The notes under the pieces: generated by a model
Told to the model about the DNA's origin: nothing
The model's input: only the letters and a program-made list of their open reading frames with translations
The model's database searches: none
Assembly (NCBI RefSeq): GCF_025642745.1
Contig: NZ_JANZKP010000011.1
Location: forward strand, 1 to 64,000
Direction of reading: 5' to 3'
Origin: Cellulomonas sp. RIT-PI-Y
GTDB taxonomy: Bacteria > Actinomycetota > Actinomycetes > Actinomycetales > Cellulomonadaceae
DNA length: 64,000 bases
In this document: positions 8,885 to 19,762 of the stretch, piece after piece
Layout: the number at the start of each line of letters is the position of its first letter
Position numbering within the stretch: position 1 is the first letter of the stretch
Position numbers and translations under genes: made by a program

Positions 8885-10045
8885 ATGGGACCTCTGCGGA
8901 CTCGACTGTCGGCGGTGGGCTGGGGTGCGATCGCCCTCGGCCTGCCGCTGCTGGTCGTGGGTCTGTGGCTGAGCTGGGCCGAGCTGACCGCCGTCGGCGC
9001 GGTCGCGATGGCGGCGGTGCTGGTCGCCCTGGTCACGACGCTCGGGCGGCTGCCGCACGGGGTGCGTCTGGACCTGGCAGACCGCCGGGTGCGGGTGGGG
9101 GAGCGCGCGTTCGGCGGCGTCGTGGTGACCGCGCCGCAGCGCCGGACCCGGGCGATCGGGCTGGAGTTGCAGGTCGGGCACGGCCGCGCGGAGCTGGACG
9201 TGCCGCCGCTGGCCCCGGGCGCGGTGCATGAGGAGCTGTTCGCGGTGCCGACCCACCGCCGGGCGGTCGTGACCGTGGGCCCGGTGCGGGCGGTGCGGGC
9301 CGACCCGCTGGGGCTCGCGGTGCGCCGGGTGACGGCCACCGGCGCGCAGGAGCTGTACGTCCACCCCCGGATCGTCATGCTGACGGGCGCGGACGCGGGC
9401 CTGCTGCGTGACCTCGAGGGCGGGTCGACCCGCGACCTGTCGGACGCCGACCTGGCCTTCCACGCGCTGCGGGACTACGTGGTCGGTGACGACCGACGCT
9501 CGATCCACTGGCGCACCACCGCCCGGCGCGGGGTCCTGACGGTCAAGCAGTACGAGGACACCCGCCGCACCCAGACCGCCGTGGCGATGTCCACCGACCC
9601 GCGCGACTACGCCCGGGACGAGGAGGACCTGGAACTGGCGGTGGGCGTGCTCGCCTCGCTCGGCGTGCAGGTGATGTCCGAGGAGCACCCGCTGGCGGTG
9701 CTGGCCGGGACGAACCGGGTCCGCACCACCGGTCGCCGGCCGTTCCTGGACGACTGCTCCGCGCTCGCACTCACCCCGGACGGCTCCGGCACGTCCCTGC
9801 TCGGCCGTCGGGTCGCCCGGGAGGTGCCGGACGTGACGCTGGCGTTCCTGGTCACCGGGTCCGAGCCCACCGACGCCGACCTGCGCGCGGCCGCCCGGCA
9901 CGTGCCCGAGGGCACCCGCACCCTGGCGATCGGCTGTCGTCCCGGCGCGGAGGTGCGGGTCCGGACGTTGCGCGGACTGAGCCTGGTGCAGCTGGGCGCG
10001 CTGGACGACCTGCCCCGGGCCCTGCGGCTGGCGGCGCGGGCATGA
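8885..10045 (+). CDS. DUF58 domain membrane protein
   Basis: A 386-residue protein with two hydrophobic segments at about residues 10-58 followed by a large soluble region. The DUF58 hallmark GDDRRSIHW lies at about residues 201-209. The region after it has a von Willebrand factor A-like fold in this family. DUF58 proteins are genetic partners of MoxR ATPases and TgpA-type proteins; their biochemical role remains poorly defined. The stop overlaps the next gene as ATGA (10042-10045), so the two are probably made together. Confidence 0.92.
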   Translation: MGPLRTRLSAVGWGAIALGLPLLVVGLWLSWAELTAVGAVAMAAVLVALVTTLGRLPHGVRLDLADRRVRVGERAFGGVVVTAPQRRTRAIGLELQVGHGRAELDVPPLAPGAVHEELFAVPTHRRAVVTVGPVRAVRADPLGLAVRRVTATGAQELYVHPRIVMLTGADAGLLRDLEGGSTRDLSDADLAFHALRDYVVGDDRRSIHWRTTARRGVLTVKQYEDTRRTQTAVAMSTDPRDYARDEEDLELAVGVLASLGVQVMSEEHPLAVLAGTNRVRTTGRRPFLDDCSALALTPDGSGTSLLGRRVAREVPDVTLAFLVTGSEPTDADLRAAARHVPEGTRTLAIGCRPGAEVRVRTLRGLSLVQLGALDDLPRALRLAARA

Positions 10046-12444
10046 GCGCGCCGACCGCCGTTCCCGCGCCGACCTCAGCGGAACCGGTCGCCGTGCCGGT
10101 CGCGCGGGTGTCGCCGGTCCGGCGGTTCGCCGAGGTCGCCGTGCCGCTGGTCGCCGTGCTGCTCGCCCTCACCCCGCTGCTCCCGGTCTACGGGGGCGCC
10201 ACGCTGCTGCGCCCGGTGCTCGGCGGCGCGCTGCTCGGCACCCTGCTGGCGCTCGCGATGGTGCGGTGGCGCTGGAACGGCCTGGTCGCGACCGCGGTCA
10301 CCCTGGCCGCCACGGCGGTGCTCGGCGGACCGCTCGCCACCCCGGACGCCACGATCGCCTCGGTGGTGCCCACCCCGACGTCGCTCGCCCAGGTGGTGCG
10401 CGGTGCGGCGCTGGGCTGGAAGGACGCGCTCACCCTGCAACCCCCGCTCGGCGACTCGGGCTGGTTGACGGTGCCGCCGTTCCTGCTCGCGCTGGTCGGC
10501 GCGCTGGCCGGTGTGCGGCTGGCGCGGGCGGGTGACCGGTGGGCCCCGTTGTCCGCCGTCCCGGCCCCGGTCGTGCTGGTCGGCGCCGTGCTGCTCGGAT
10601 CACGGGACACCGTGCTGCCCGCCGTGGTCGGTGCGGTGCTCGGCCTGGGCCTGCTGCTCTGGGCGTCGTGGCGAGCGGGCCGGTTCCGGCTGCGGCGTCC
10701 CGCGGCGCTCGCGGTGCTGCTGGTGGTGGCCCTGGGCGCCGGGATCGGTGGCGGCGCGGCGGTGCAGGCCGCCGACGACCGGTTCGTGCTGCGCGAGCGG
10801 CTCGTCCCGCCCTTCGACCCCTACGACTACCCGAGCCCGCTGTCGGCCTTCCGCTCGTTCGTGAAGCAAGACGACACCGTCGACCTGTTCACCGTCACCG
10901 GTCTGCCCCAGGGCGGCCGGATCCGGCTGGCGACCTTCGACCGGTTCGACGGCGTGGTCTGGAACGTGGCCGGGGACGGCAGCTCGCGCTCCTCCGGGCA
11001 GTTCCGCCGGGTCGGCAGCACCGTGGACGACACCGGGGCCGCCGTGGCGGGCGAGCGGGCCGAGGTGGACATCCGGGTGGACGGTCTCACCGGGGTCTGG
11101 CTGCCGACCGTGGGCGCGGCGGAGTCGATCACGTTCGACGACGCCACCGCCCAGTCCGAGCTGCGCTACAACGACGCCACCGGCTCCGCCGTCCTCACCG
11201 GCGGTCTCACGACCGGCACGCACTACACCGTCGACACCGTGATCCCCGCCGAGCCCGAGGACACCCAGATCGGCGCGGCGGCGGTGGCCCCGACCGACCT
11301 GCCCGAACCGAGCGGGGTGCCGGACGCCGTGGTCACCGCCGCCGGTGACGCGGCCCGGGACGCCCGGACGCCGCTGGAGGTGGCCCGCGCGATCGAGCAG
11401 GAGCTCGCCGAGAGCGGCTACTTCTCGCACGGGCTCACCGCCGCCGGGGACTACCCGTCGCTGTCCGGGCACGGCGCGGACCGGTTGACCGCCCTGCTCG
11501 GCGGGGACCTGATGGTCGGCGACGACGAGCAGTACGCCTCCGCGATGGCCCTGATGGCCCGGGAGATGGGCCTGCCCGCCCGGGTGGTGATGGGCTTCGT
11601 CCCCGGGATGACCGACGACGGCACCATCGCCGCGCGGGAGGCCGCCGAGCCGATCACGGTCTCCGGCGCGGACCTCCACGCCTGGGTCGAGATCCCGTTC
11701 GACGGCTACGGCTGGATCACTTTCGACCCGACCCCGCCGGAGTCGCAGACCCCGCAGGAGGACGACGAGACCAGCCCGTCCGAGCCGGAGCCCCAGGTCG
11801 CCCAGCCGCCGCCCCCGCCCGCCGACCCGGTCGACCCGCCGGACGACGACGCCGAGGACCCGCAGACCGACGATCCCGGCCAGGACACCGAGCTCACCGT
11901 GTGGCAGACCGTGCTGCTCGGTGTGGCGGCCGGGTCCGGTGTGCTGCTGCTGATCGCCGCGCCGTTCCTGGCGATCGTGGCGCTGAAGGCCCGGCGACGG
12001 CGTCGTCGCCGCTCGGACCCGGCACCGGTGCGCCGGGTGGTCGGAGGCTGGCAGGAGGTCCTCGACCTCGCCACGGACCTGCGGCTGAGCACCGACCCGC
12101 TGGCCACCCGCCGGGAGACCGCGGTCGCGCTCGGTGCCGCCTTCGGCGGCCACCAGCCCGCGGACGGTCGTCGAGGCCGCCGGGACCGTGACGCGCACGA
12201 CCTGGCCCCGGCGGTCCGGGAGCTGGCCGCCCACGCCGACGCCGTGGTCTTCGGACCCGGCGAGCCCACCGTCGACCAGGCCCGCCGGTTCTGGTCCGAC
12301 GTCGACCGCACCCTGGCCCGGATGCGGGCCGCCACCCCACGTCGGGCACGATGGCGGGGACGGTTCACCGCCCGGTCGTTGCGCGCCCGCGCCGCCGTAC
12401 GCCGCCGAGACCGGGCGATCAGGACGAGGAGACAGCAGCGATGA
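10042..12444 (+). CDS. TgpA-like transglutaminase-fold membrane protein, catalytic Cys replaced
   Basis: An 800-residue membrane protein. About six N-terminal membrane segments (residues 30-245) precede an extracellular transglutaminase-like domain, a Pro/Asp/Glu-rich linker, one more membrane helix near residues 620-645 and an Arg-rich cytoplasmic tail. Family members carry a Cys-His-Asp triad. Here His546 (LHAWVEI) and Asp562 (ITFDPTP) are present, but the motif usually read as GYCEQFA is GDDEQYA, placing Asp495 where the nucleophilic Cys should be. It is therefore probably a binding or structural pseudoenzyme. It overlaps its neighbours by ATGA at both ends. Confidence 0.92.
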   Translation: MSAPTAVPAPTSAEPVAVPVARVSPVRRFAEVAVPLVAVLLALTPLLPVYGGATLLRPVLGGALLGTLLALAMVRWRWNGLVATAVTLAATAVLGGPLATPDATIASVVPTPTSLAQVVRGAALGWKDALTLQPPLGDSGWLTVPPFLLALVGALAGVRLARAGDRWAPLSAVPAPVVLVGAVLLGSRDTVLPAVVGAVLGLGLLLWASWRAGRFRLRRPAALAVLLVVALGAGIGGGAAVQAADDRFVLRERLVPPFDPYDYPSPLSAFRSFVKQDDTVDLFTVTGLPQGGRIRLATFDRFDGVVWNVAGDGSSRSSGQFRRVGSTVDDTGAAVAGERAEVDIRVDGLTGVWLPTVGAAESITFDDATAQSELRYNDATGSAVLTGGLTTGTHYTVDTVIPAEPEDTQIGAAAVAPTDLPEPSGVPDAVVTAAGDAARDARTPLEVARAIEQELAESGYFSHGLTAAGDYPSLSGHGADRLTALLGGDLMVGDDEQYASAMALMAREMGLPARVVMGFVPGMTDDGTIAAREAAEPITVSGADLHAWVEIPFDGYGWITFDPTPPESQTPQEDDETSPSEPEPQVAQPPPPPADPVDPPDDDAEDPQTDDPGQDTELTVWQTVLLGVAAGSGVLLLIAAPFLAIVALKARRRRRRRSDPAPVRRVVGGWQEVLDLATDLRLSTDPLATRRETAVALGAAFGGHQPADGRRGRRDRDAHDLAPAVRELAAHADAVVFGPGEPTVDQARRFWSDVDRTLARMRAATPRRARWRGRFTARSLRARAAVRRRDRAIRTRRQQR

Positions 12445-14057
12445 GCACCGCAGCCGTGATCGGCGCACCACCCGCCCCCGTGGGTCGTCGCGTCGTCGCC
12501 GCCCTGATCGACGGGCTGGGCACCGCGCTGTGCGCCCTGCCGATCTGGCTCGCCGTGCTGACCACCGGCGTGGACGCGGAACGTGCCGCGACCGCACCGG
12601 TGCTGCCGGTGCTGCCCAGTCTGATCGGCGGGGGACTGCTGCTGGTGTGGGGCGTCGTGCAGTGGGTGCTGCACGGCACGAAGGGCTGGACGATCGGACG
12701 CCGCCTGCTCGGACTGCGCGTCGTCGACGTGATGACCGGTCGGCCGATCGGGCTGGGCCGCGCGCTGGTGCGGACGCTGATCGTCGCGCTCGGCACCGTG
12801 GCCTGCGGCGTCGGGCAGTGGGTGGTGCTCGCGTCGGTGTTCTGGGACCCGACCGGCCGCCGTCGTGGTTGGCACGACCGGATCGCGGAGGCCGTGGTGG
12901 TCGACGTGCGCGCCACCTCCGCGGGATCGCGGCTGGACGGGTACCGGGAGCGTGACCCGCGGGCCGGTGGCAGGTCCGGCGCGACGCCCACCGCAGCGTC
13001 GTCCCTCGCCGCGTCGGCCGCCGGTGGTGCCGCCTCCGAACGGCCGTCCGACGTCACCGCGGGGCCGTCGTCGAGCACGATCCCGGTCCCGCCGTCGGAG
13101 GCCGCCGCGGGCCGGCTCCCGGGAGTCACCCCCGTCGCGCCGTCGCGCCCCGACGCTCCGCAGGCGCCCGGTCAGACCCGCTGGGCCGGGATGATCGCGA
13201 ACGGTCAGCCGCCCCGTGGGCCGGGGCTGGTCCTGCCGCCGCTGGGCGGATCGCGCGCGGCGGCGGACGAGCAGCCGCCGCTCCCGCCGACGACGCCGTC
13301 GGCGGGTCGGCCCGCGATCGGCGCGCCGTTGCTCCCGGTCCCCGGGCCGGGGCTCGGCGACACCCAGGGACTCGCGGTCGGTGAGGCGCTGTCCGCCCAG
13401 GACGATGCTGCTGGTCCGGCCGCGGGCACGACCCGGGAGACCGATCCCGACGCGATGCGGTGGACGGGTACCCCCGCCGCCGTGCCCGAGGACGGTCCGC
13501 AGGCCGGCGTGGCGGCCCCTGAGACCCCGCTGCCCGGCAACGCCATGGGCGACACCACGCAGCTCCCGCCGGTCCCCGGGGAACCGGCCGCCGCGCCCGT
13601 CGTCCCGCCGATGGACTCGTTCTGGTCCGACCCGGCGCCCACCCACGACACGTCGACGCCGCCCGGTCCTGCCCGTTCCGCCGCGGGCACCCCGCGGCCC
13701 GGGGGGATCGCCCCCGGGCCCGCCGGCTGGGCCGCCCGACTGCCCGACGGCACCCTGCTCGACCTCGACGGCGGCCCGGTGCTGATCGGTCGCAATCCCG
13801 CGGGGCTGGTCGGACTGCGGGCGGTGGCGGTGCACGACCCGGGCATGTCGGTGTCCAAGACCCACCTGGTGATCGGTGCGGACGTCGCCGGCGCCTGGGT
13901 GATGGACCGCGGCTCGACCAACGGCACCCTGGTCACGCTGCCCGACGGTGAGCGGATCGTCTGCCTGCCCGACCAGCGGGTCCGGGTGGCGCCCGGGTCG
14001 GTGGTCTTCTTCGGCGATCTGTCCCTGACCGTCGGCCTGCTCGATCCGGACGCGTGA
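12441..14057 (+). CDS. RDD membrane domain-FHA domain fusion protein
   Basis: The start is ATG 12441 (ATGA overlap with the previous stop, GAGGAG upstream), not the in-frame ATG 90 bases earlier inside the preceding gene. The protein has 538 residues. Residues ~10-155 are an RDD domain with membrane segments and the motif KGWTIGRRLLGLRVV. Residues ~156-425 are a Pro/Ala/Gly-rich low-complexity linker. Residues ~430-535 form an FHA domain (LIGRNPAG, SKTHLVIG, STNGT). The fusion places a phosphothreonine reader at the membrane and closes the cluster that began with another FHA protein. It is likely recruited by phosphorylation from the cluster's kinase. Confidence 0.9.
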   Translation: MSTAAVIGAPPAPVGRRVVAALIDGLGTALCALPIWLAVLTTGVDAERAATAPVLPVLPSLIGGGLLLVWGVVQWVLHGTKGWTIGRRLLGLRVVDVMTGRPIGLGRALVRTLIVALGTVACGVGQWVVLASVFWDPTGRRRGWHDRIAEAVVVDVRATSAGSRLDGYRERDPRAGGRSGATPTAASSLAASAAGGAASERPSDVTAGPSSSTIPVPPSEAAAGRLPGVTPVAPSRPDAPQAPGQTRWAGMIANGQPPRGPGLVLPPLGGSRAAADEQPPLPPTTPSAGRPAIGAPLLPVPGPGLGDTQGLAVGEALSAQDDAAGPAAGTTRETDPDAMRWTGTPAAVPEDGPQAGVAAPETPLPGNAMGDTTQLPPVPGEPAAAPVVPPMDSFWSDPAPTHDTSTPPGPARSAAGTPRPGGIAPGPAGWAARLPDGTLLDLDGGPVLIGRNPAGLVGLRAVAVHDPGMSVSKTHLVIGADVAGAWVMDRGSTNGTLVTLPDGERIVCLPDQRVRVAPGSVVFFGDLSLTVGLLDPDA

Positions 14058-14097
14058 CCGCATGACGGACACCGGTCGCGTCCGCACCGGCCCGGAG

Positions 14098-14109
14098 TAT
14101 GGTGGCCGG
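14098..14109 (+). promoter_or_regulatory. -10 element of the leuA leader transcript
   Basis: TATGGT is followed by exactly six bases and then the GTG of the leucine leader peptide, so the transcript should begin at or next to that start codon (leaderless). No convincing -35 is visible. Confidence 0.6.
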
Positions 14110-15976
<1,867 letters not shown>

Positions 15977-15985
15977 GTCCCGCCG

Positions 15986-16023
15986 GCCCGGACCGGTGCC
16001 ACGTCGGCGGCACCGGCCCGGGT
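15986..16023 (+). terminator. hairpin after leuA
   Basis: CCGGTGCC (15993-16000) pairs with GGCACCGG (16009-16016). The stem extends past one A/C mismatch through a further CCCGG/CCGGG, giving about 14 bp with an 8-base loop. It lies ten bases after the leuA stop and has no T-run, as is common for high-GC terminators. Confidence 0.6.
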
Positions 16024-16158
16024 GCTACCACCCCGGACGGCCGGGTCGCCGGGTGGAATCCGCCCGGCGTCCGGGTGAAAAGGCGCTCGCTCCCGATGCC
16101 GGTCGCCCCGGGTGGCCGATGCTCACAGCACATCGGCCGGTCGACGAGGGAGGGGGCC

Positions 16159-17727
16159 ATGAGCGCAGAGCTTGCCGTGGTGTCCGAGTTCGGCCCGTTG
16201 CACCCGCTCGCCGGAGCCGGGTTCTCCGCGTTGCAGCACGGCCGCGCGGATCTGGCCGAACAGCTCTCCCGGCGGGTGGCGCTGGTCGCCTCGTCCGCCG
16301 GGGACGAGGACACCTGGCGCTACGCCCAGTTCGTGCTCGGCCGCGCCCTGATCGCGCAGCACCGGCCGTGGGACGCGCTGACCGCCATCGACGAGCTGGT
16401 GGCCGCGACCCGGGACGACGACCGTCCGTACTGGCGTGCCAAGGCGCTCGGCGCCCGGGCGATCGCCCTGCGCGGCACCGGAGCCGAGCACGAGGTGATC
16501 GAGGTGCTCGCCGAGGTGTGGGTGCTCACCGACGCCGCGGACGGCACCGTCTACAACCAGGTCTCGGCCACCGTGATGCTGGCCAACGCCCTGCGCACGG
16601 TCGAGCTCTACGACCAGGCCGACCGGCTGCTGTCCGGGCTGTGGCGGGTGGTGGAGCCCGAGATCGTCCCGATGGTCGTCCTGGACGGGGCGCGCGCCCT
16701 CGCCGAGTGGGCGCTGCACCTGGCGCTGATCGACGACCCGCGGGCCGGCGAGATCCAGCACCGCCTGGCGTCCCGGTCCCTGCTGCTGCGCCGCGTGGCG
16801 GACGACGACCCGGAACTGCGCGGCTACGCGCTCGCCTACGAGGCGCTGGCCGCGTACCTGCTCCGGGACATCCAGGGTGCGACCCTGGTGATCGACGCGT
16901 TGCGACGCCGCTCCTGGCCGCGCCGCGGCACCGTCGAGTGGCAGGTCGCCAGCTTCGTCTCCGGCATGCTCGCCTGTACGGCCGGCCGGTTCGCCGAGGC
17001 CACCGAGGAGCTCGAGGACCTGCGGGAGGTCGCGGTCGATCACGGACAGGACCTCTGGACGGTGGTCGCCGACGAGGCCCTGGTCCAGATCGCGACCGAG
17101 CGCTTCGGCCCGCACCCCGCGCTCGGCCACGCCCGCAACATGTTCCGTCGTGCCGTCTCCCGGTGGGCGGCGCAGCAGGCCGACCGGTTCGAGGCGGTGC
17201 GCACCCGGATCCGGCTGCACGAACTGCTGGCCGAACGCGATCGAGCCACCCGGCTGACCCGGGTCGACCCGCTGACCGGGGTGGGCAATCGGCGGGCGCT
17301 CCAGCACCGGCTGGACAGCTCCGGCACCGTCAGTGCGATCTTCGTCGACGTTGACGACTTCAAGCTGGTCAACGAGCAGTTCTCGCATGTCACCGGCGAC
17401 GTCGCGCTGATCGAGCTGGGCCGTCTGATCGAGTCGGTCGCCGGTCCGGGGGAGCTGGTCGCCCGCTACGGCGGCGACGAGTTCGTGGTGATGCTGCCCG
17501 GCCGGGACGCCGACGTCACCGAGCTGGACCGCCGCGCCGCCGACCTGGTCCGGCTGGTCCGCGAACACGACTGGTCCGCCCTCGCCCCCGGTCTGCGGGT
17601 CACGATCTCGGTCGGCGTCGCGGTGGCCGCCGAACCCGCGGTCGTGCTGGCCGAGGCGAGCACCGCCGTGCTCACCGCCAAGCGGCTGGGCCGGGACCGG
17701 GTGACCGTGGCGGGGCTGAGCGTGTAG
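16159..17727 (+). CDS. GGDEF diguanylate cyclase with helical-repeat sensor region
   Basis: The start is ATG 16159 behind GAGGGAGGGGG; the frame is open upstream but not coding there. The product is 522 residues. Residues ~1-365 are all-helical, TPR-like and rich in Ala/Leu, with no membrane segment. Residues ~370-520 form a GGDEF domain with RYGGDEF at 438-442 and the substrate/metal segment VDVDDFK. The active-site motif is intact, so synthesis of cyclic di-GMP is likely. There is no EAL or HD-GYP domain. It is monocistronic. The TPR-like part probably receives an intracellular protein signal; that is inference. Confidence 0.9.
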   Translation: MSAELAVVSEFGPLHPLAGAGFSALQHGRADLAEQLSRRVALVASSAGDEDTWRYAQFVLGRALIAQHRPWDALTAIDELVAATRDDDRPYWRAKALGARAIALRGTGAEHEVIEVLAEVWVLTDAADGTVYNQVSATVMLANALRTVELYDQADRLLSGLWRVVEPEIVPMVVLDGARALAEWALHLALIDDPRAGEIQHRLASRSLLLRRVADDDPELRGYALAYEALAAYLLRDIQGATLVIDALRRRSWPRRGTVEWQVASFVSGMLACTAGRFAEATEELEDLREVAVDHGQDLWTVVADEALVQIATERFGPHPALGHARNMFRRAVSRWAAQQADRFEAVRTRIRLHELLAERDRATRLTRVDPLTGVGNRRALQHRLDSSGTVSAIFVDVDDFKLVNEQFSHVTGDVALIELGRLIESVAGPGELVARYGGDEFVVMLPGRDADVTELDRRAADLVRLVREHDWSALAPGLRVTISVGVAVAAEPAVVLAEASTAVLTAKRLGRDRVTVAGLSV

Positions 17728-18044
17728 GTCCCGGGACGCCGTCGGCTCCGTCCGGGGCAGGTGGGTTGGCGGGTCTACGGTCGATTCACGGGTGCTGACC
17801 TGTGCGAACACCGCCCGATACCGGGTCGTTCGTCGCGGGCGGGGCTGATCCGGAGATCACCGACTCGCTGGAGACCGCCTGGAACGGTGAGGAGGACGGT
17901 GCGTCGCGCACCCGAGCACCGCACCGGACCACCCGCGGCCATCCCCTCCGTCACCCGACCCCAGGTGTGAACGTTCGGGGCGCATCCGGCCGACCCGGCG
18001 CACCGGATCGACCGGATGTGGGCGCGATGGCGGACAATGCTGCG
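17728..18044. other. intergenic region before recO
   Basis: I find no supportable gene here. A 10-base palindrome GTCCCGGGAC (17729-17738) lies directly after the GGDEF stop. The recO promoter is at the right end. Frames that stay open on either strand lack recognisable protein sequence. Confidence 0.5.
18033..18044 (+). promoter_or_regulatory. -10 element of recO-uppS
   Basis: GACAAT (18033-18038) is followed by six bases and then GTG 18045, matching the leaderless layout seen elsewhere in this window. TCGACC near 18008 is a weak -35 candidate. Confidence 0.55.
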
Positions 18045-18776
18045 GTGAGTCTCTACCGCGATGAGGCGATCGTGCTGCGCACCCACAAGCTGGGTGAGGC
18101 GGACCGGATCGTCACCCTGCTGACCCGGGGCAACGGCAAGGTCCGCGCCGTCGCCAAGGGGGTCCGGCGTACCACCTCGCGGATCGGTTCCCGACTGGAG
18201 CCGTTCATGCACGTCGACTTGCAGTTGAGCACCGGTCGCAACCTGGACGTGGTCACCCAGGTGGAGACGCTCGGACCCTACGGCCGGCCGGTCAGCGAGG
18301 ACTACGCGCTGTACACGGTCGGCACCGTGATGCTGGAGACCGCCGAACGGCTGGTGGAGGCGGAGCACGAGCCGTCGCTGCAGCAGTACTGGCTGCTGGT
18401 CGGCGCGGTGCGTTCGCTCGCGACCCGGGAGCACGCCCCGGGTCTGGTGCTCGACTCCTACCTGTTGCGCGCGCTGGCCATCGCCGGGTGGGCGCCGAGC
18501 TTCACCGACTGTGCGCGCTGCGGTCGCCCCGGCCCGCACCACGCCTTCGCGGTGGCCGTGGGGGGCGCGGTCTGCACCACCTGTCGGCCGCCGGGTTCTC
18601 CGGCCCCCGCGCCGGAGACCTTCGCCCTGCTGGCCGCGCTGATGACCGGCGACTGGTCGGTGGCCGACGCCTCCGCCGAGCGGCACCGCCGGGAGGGCAA
18701 CGGTCTGGTCGCCGCATACTCCCAGTTCCACCTGGAGCGCCAGCTGCGTTCCCTGCCCCTGGTCGAGAGGATCTGA
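18045..18776 (+). CDS. recO: DNA repair protein RecO
   Basis: RecO loads RecA at gaps in the RecFOR recombination pathway. The 243-residue protein begins at GTG 18045 with the family's typical N-terminus ([20 protein letters not shown]); an in-frame ATG at 18027 would add six residues. The N-terminal OB fold is followed by a helical domain with a zinc site of two Cys pairs, CARC (156/159) and CTTC (177/180). Its stop overlaps the uppS start by one base (TGATG), the usual actinobacterial recO-uppS order. Confidence 0.95.
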   Translation: MSLYRDEAIVLRTHKLGEADRIVTLLTRGNGKVRAVAKGVRRTTSRIGSRLEPFMHVDLQLSTGRNLDVVTQVETLGPYGRPVSEDYALYTVGTVMLETAERLVEAEHEPSLQQYWLLVGAVRSLATREHAPGLVLDSYLLRALAIAGWAPSFTDCARCGRPGPHHAFAVAVGGAVCTTCRPPGSPAPAPETFALLAALMTGDWSVADASAERHRREGNGLVAAYSQFHLERQLRSLPLVERI

Positions 18777-19558
18777 TGAGCCCGCAGTCCCCGCCGCCGC
18801 ACCCCAGCGGTGCCCGGCCGCCCGCCCTCCCGTCCGCGCTGGTCCCGAAGCACGTCGCGATCGTGATGGACGGCAACGGTCGCTGGGCCAACGCCCGGGG
18901 ACTGCCCCGCACCGAGGGGCACAAGGCGGGCGAGGCCGCACTGCTGGACGTGGTGGCCGGGGCGATCGATCTCGGCATCACGCACATCTCCGCCTACGCG
19001 TTCTCGACCGAGAACTGGTCGCGCTCGCCGGAGGAGGTGAAGTTCCTGATGGGCTTCAACCGGGACGTGATCCGCCGCCGCCGGGACGTCATGCACTCCT
19101 GGGGCGTCCGGGTCCGCTGGGCCGGTCGTCGGCCTCGGCTCTGGCGCTCGGTGATCAACGAGCTCGAGGACGCCGAGCGGATGACCGCGGACAACACCAC
19201 CTGCACCCTCACCATGTGCGTGAACTACGGCGGCCGGGCCGAGATCGCCGATGCCGCGCGGGCGATCGCCCAGGACGTGGCCGCGGGCCGGCTCAAGGCG
19301 GACCGGATCTCGGAGAAGACCGTCGCCCGTTACCTCGACGAGCCGGACATGCCGGACGTGGACATGCTCTGGCGCACCGGCGGCGAGCAGCGGACCTCCA
19401 ACTTCCTGATCTGGCAGGCGGCCTACGCCGAGATGGTGTTCACCCCCGAGCCCTGGCCCGAGGTCGACCGACGTGCGCTGTGGGCGGCGGCGGAGACCTA
19501 TGCGCGGCGCGACCGGCGGTACGGCGGGGCGGTGGACACGCCGGAGGCCGCGGGCTGA
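18776..19558 (+). CDS. uppS: undecaprenyl diphosphate synthase-family cis-prenyltransferase
   Basis: This 260-residue enzyme extends an allylic diphosphate with isopentenyl units to make the polyprenyl carrier lipid for cell-wall synthesis. The start ATG 18776 is coupled to the recO stop; the longer upstream frame runs inside recO. The signature MDGNGRWA (catalytic Asp32) opens the domain, followed by Hxx[10 protein letters not shown] and the C-terminal [11 protein letters not shown] segment. Ahead of it is a short Pro-rich extension typical of actinobacterial forms. Product chain length cannot be read from sequence. Confidence 0.94.
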   Translation: MSPQSPPPHPSGARPPALPSALVPKHVAIVMDGNGRWANARGLPRTEGHKAGEAALLDVVAGAIDLGITHISAYAFSTENWSRSPEEVKFLMGFNRDVIRRRRDVMHSWGVRVRWAGRRPRLWRSVINELEDAERMTADNTTCTLTMCVNYGGRAEIADAARAIAQDVAAGRLKADRISEKTVARYLDEPDMPDVDMLWRTGGEQRTSNFLIWQAAYAEMVFTPEPWPEVDRRALWAAAETYARRDRRYGGAVDTPEAAG

Positions 19559-19762
19559 CTCGATCCGACATCGGGTGAGGACCGGCTGCACGTCGCCGTC
19601 GCGGTGCCCGACCGGCGGCCCGTGGTGGAGTCGATGCTCGCCGGCGGTGCGACCCTGGTGGCCGAGCGGGACCTGAGCCAGTTCGGCACCGACTTCGCGT
19701 GGACGGTGCTGGCCGACCCGGAGGGCAATCAGGTCTGCGTCGCGGAGCTGGAGGGCTCCTGA
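19559..19762 (+). pseudogene. C-terminal remnant of a VOC/glyoxalase-like protein
   Basis: In the uppS frame directly after its stop, 67 codons read as the second half of a vicinal-oxygen-chelate domain: EDRLHVAVAVPDRR, then a GGAT segment, then WTVLADPEGNQVCVAE, and a stop at 19760-19762. Family members are about 115-130 residues; the first half is missing and no start codon with a ribosome site precedes it. The last ~34 bases overlap the end of the convergent DedA-like gene. It is read as a truncated relic. Confidence 0.7.

Noticed and set aside
17728-18044. tRNA gene or decayed gene between the GGDEF gene and recO
   Set aside because: No acceptor/T-arm pattern and no protein similarity visible on either strand.
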